A program made the translations under genes and the position numbers. The notes under the pieces were generated by a model. The model ran no database searches. It had not been told where the DNA came from and saw only the letters and a program-made list of their open reading frames with translations. Of a stretch of 6,823 nucleotides of DNA, positions 5,066 to 6,823 are shown piece by piece. This stretch comes from Candidatus Aminicenantota bacterium (lineage in GTDB: Bacteria > Acidobacteriota > Aminicenantia > Aminicenantales > Saccharicenantaceae), in assembly GCA_022867105.1 (NCBI GenBank), contig JALHVH010000471.1:1-6823 (forward strand). The letters are read 5' to 3'. Position 1 is the stretch's first letter, and the number at the start of each line of letters is the position of its first letter.

Positions 5066-6472
5066 TCACTTCGAGCTTTCAAATAGAGTCCATGGATATG
5101 AGTTTATATCCCTGAGATATTTCTGTTGCCAGCTGAACTCGGGGTGAAGCCGTAGATGCTCTTCTGCTTTGAAGGCTAGGCCGCAGGCATGTCCGGCAGC
5201 AGCGACAAACGACATCTGCTCGGCCATGGTTGCGTCAGCGACCTTGTTTTGTACCGCCCCGGCGATGCCGTAAGGCGGCTGCCAAGCGGGTGAGCCTCTT
5301 GGCGACAGGTCGATGTGGCCGCAGAGAGTCCGCTCGTTGGGCTCGTCCTTCTTTTGGTAGGTATCGAAGTGATCTGCAAGGAAGCGTTGCGCGGCGGCGA
5401 CATCAATCTTGCCCTTGTTCTCCGCCATCAATTGTTCCCAGCGCAGGCGGCGGGCGTTTGCGCTCAGGCCCATGTCCGTGGTGTCATAGTGGGTCTCTTC
5501 AAATGCCAGCTTGGGATTAATGGGAAAATTGGCACCGATAAAATATCCATCCTTCTTGCGCTCTAAAGTGACATTCTTCAATCCCAGCTCAAGGCTGGCG
5601 ATCTCGCCGGTTTTCCGGTCAGCGATCAGCCAATCGTTGGCGTAGCCGCCGTTGTTGCCCTCTTTCATGAGGCGGACGAAGTCGTCGATGGACGATGAGT
5701 ATTGCATAGCTTTGCGAGCCCGCACAAACTCAGGAATTCCGTTGACATCGTAGCCCTCAAATCCGCTGATCGTGGTTTCGGTGATCATGATGCCGGCCGA
5801 GTTGATGCCGAAATCATCGGTGCTAGCTATGAAGCCCGGCAGACCGTCCATGAGAATGCGATGCCCTGCTGCCGGGACGATGTCATAAATCTTGGTCCAT
5901 CGCTGTCCATCAATATAGTACGTCCAGTTATTATGGGCGATGATCGGCTTGCCGTCCTTCGTATAGCTGCCGGTGGCCACAAAGGCACTGCAGCGTTCCG
6001 CTGTAGCGGCTGAGCCGGATGGCGTGAGCTTGGTTTTGTCGTAGACCGTGGCGTAATAAACCCACTCGAGCATGCCGTTCATAGCGACGATATCCCACAG
6101 GTCCAATTCGATGCCGCGGGCATTTACTCCGTCCATGATTCCTTGGAGCTCTTCACGATACTCCTTCTCGATGCGCGGCCACATCATATCGCGTGCCGCG
6201 TCGCGGAAGAAGGGCCACTCCTTCTTACTGTCGTTATTAAGCTCCAGAGCGCAAATCTCTTTCATTTCTTGGATTTCAGCTGCCAAGAGATAGCCGTGCT
6301 GGAACCCGATTTCCAAGGGGGTGCCTTCCAGATGCACGAATGTCCAGCCGTTCACCTCTGGGCGTCGGAATGAATTATTCAGGCGTGGGTCCCCGGGTTG
6401 CTTCTTTGAGCATCCGACAAGGGCGGCTCCGGCTATGATAAGAATAAAAGCAACAACGGTCTTTTTGTTCAT
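5066..6472 (-). CDS. C45 / phospholipase-B-like Ntn-hydrolase lipoprotein
   Basis: From the chosen start the product is 468 residues. It opens with a lipoprotein signal peptide (MNKKTVVAFILIIAGAALVG) and Cys21 in the lipobox LVGC, so it should be anchored in a membrane facing the periplasm or outside. Family features are EGTPLEIGFQHGYLLAAEI (49-67) and ERCSAFVATGSYTKDGKP, where Cys161 is the likely autocatalytic N-terminal nucleophile. AHNNWTYY, NDWLIADRKTGEIASLELG and the C-terminal LRDINSYPWTLF block also fit. These match the C45 acyltransferase/hydrolase and phospholipase-B-like group, which cleave amide or ester bonds. The substrate is unknown. The frame stays open upstream to 6691, but that part is basic and unlike the family, and the promoter at 6557-6586 supports the shorter start. 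The start codon overlaps the stop of a 19-codon leader ORF. Confidence 0.86.
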   Translation of the reverse strand: MNKKTVVAFILIIAGAALVGCSKKQPGDPRLNNSFRRPEVNGWTFVHLEGTPLEIGFQHGYLLAAEIQEMKEICALELNNDSKKEWPFFRDAARDMMWPRIEKEYREELQGIMDGVNARGIELDLWDIVAMNGMLEWVYYATVYDKTKLTPSGSAATAERCSAFVATGSYTKDGKPIIAHNNWTYYIDGQRWTKIYDIVPAAGHRILMDGLPGFIASTDDFGINSAGIMITETTISGFEGYDVNGIPEFVRARKAMQYSSSIDDFVRLMKEGNNGGYANDWLIADRKTGEIASLELGLKNVTLERKKDGYFIGANFPINPKLAFEETHYDTTDMGLSANARRLRWEQLMAENKGKIDVAAAQRFLADHFDTYQKKDEPNERTLCGHIDLSPRGSPAWQPPYGIAGAVQNKVADATMAEQMSFVAAAGHACGLAFKAEEHLRLHPEFSWQQKYLRDINSYPWTLFESSK

Positions 6473-6528
6473 GTGCATTCCATGGAGAGAAATCGTTTTG
6501 TTATAGGTGAAAGGCGATATGCACCCAT
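6469..6528 (-). CDS. Candidate 19-residue leader peptide, coupled to the C45 gene
   Basis: An ORF encoding MGAYRLSPITKRFLSMECT starts ten bases after GGAGG (6543-6539) and about 22 bases after the predicted transcription start. Its TGA overlaps the ATG of the lipoprotein gene as ATGA, the classic arrangement for translational coupling. The lipoprotein gene itself has only a weak GGA near its start. The peptide has no recognisable regulatory run of a single amino acid. Coding status rests on position and signals only. Confidence 0.45.
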   Translation of the reverse strand: MGAYRLSPITKRFLSMECT

Positions 6529-6556
6529 CTGGTCGGTTCCTCCCCCCCGGCATTCG

Positions 6557-6586
6557 ATTATTGCGCCGATTGCCGAAGCATGTCAA
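6557..6586 (-). promoter_or_regulatory. Sigma-70-type promoter for the C45 lipoprotein gene
   Basis: On the minus strand a perfect -35 TTGACA (6586-6581) and AATAAT (6562-6557), one mismatch from the consensus -10, are separated by 18 bases. Transcription would start near 6550, just ahead of a G-rich Shine-Dalgarno region, giving about 78 bases of leader before the lipoprotein start at 6472. This argues against the longer reading-frame start at 6691. Confidence 0.6.
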
Positions 6587-6823
6587 GGTTCTGAATGGGG
6601 TCACAACATTCGTAACACCTGGGACTTTTGGATTTTCTTCTCTATAGGTATTTCGTTTTCTGCTGAGCTGGTTGGAGACGTGTTTTCGCATCGATCATCC
6701 CATCTCGCCACTGTACGGAAGCATAAATCAAGGCTGGGAGCATATCAATGACGCCTGGAGAGCGCGGACGGACAACTTGAAAGCCGTCAGCGCTGCCCGA
6801 TGAGCCGGAAATCACCCGGACCT

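Noticed and set aside
6473..6691. N-terminal extension of the C45 lipoprotein frame to the ATG at 6691
   Set aside because: The extension is basic and unlike the family, would hide the signal peptide and lipobox, and spans a near-consensus promoter.
6648..6800. Plus-strand frame ending GWEHINDAWRARTDN and then a stop, looking like a protein C-terminus
   Set aside because: It is short, opens after a stop, has no start signal and resembles nothing I recognise; too little to call a gene.
1..6823. CRISPR array, tRNA genes or riboswitches
   Set aside because: No regularly spaced repeats, tRNA cloverleaf with a T-loop motif, or recognisable riboswitch core was seen on either strand by eye.

Overview
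The window reads as bacterial chromosomal or metagenomic DNA, and every convincing gene lies on the minus strand. Signal peptides, a lipoprotein box and an outer-membrane-type barrel point to a Gram-negative (diderm) host. The GC-rich left part (about 1-3830) has gene types common in Acidobacteriota/Aminicenantes-like genomes. That placement is only an inference. The right part (about 3900-6823) is visibly less GC-rich and may come from another genome.

Left part, read in minus-strand order from the middle to the left edge: a small RRM RNA-binding protein (3500-3847), a secreted beta-barrel-like protein (2747-3430), a small secreted protein of unknown function (2142-2630) and a class V aminotransferase of the cysteine-desulfurase-like VC1184 type (802-2094). 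The last two probably form one operon, driven from a near-consensus promoter at 2728-2757 and ended by a weak terminator at 741-761. Beyond a gene-poor stretch (385-801), the left edge holds the 5' part of an IS91-family transposase. It is broken by two short palindromic insertions (131-173 and 249-285) that share sequence and lie in opposite orientation. Removing exactly 37 and 43 bases restores an open, well-formed IS91 zinc-binding domain.

The middle (3829-3936) is a composite of rRNA-like pieces in operon order. A diverged fragment resembling the 23S rRNA helix 69-71 region is joined directly to a fragment of 5S rRNA. The 5S piece runs straight into the RRM gene and replaces its native start. 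This is either a real rearrangement, possibly tied to a mobile element, or a chimeric assembly join. The composition change at the same place keeps the artefact explanation open.

Right part: a C45/phospholipase-B-like Ntn-hydrolase lipoprotein (5066-6472) followed by a secreted SMP-30/gluconolactonase-type protein (4004-4912). The lipoprotein gene is preceded by a near-consensus promoter (6557-6586), a Shine-Dalgarno sequence and a 19-codon leader ORF whose stop overlaps the lipoprotein start as ATGA. Both enzymes would be exported hydrolases and could be co-transcribed, with a 153-base gap. The last 237 bases hold no gene I can support.
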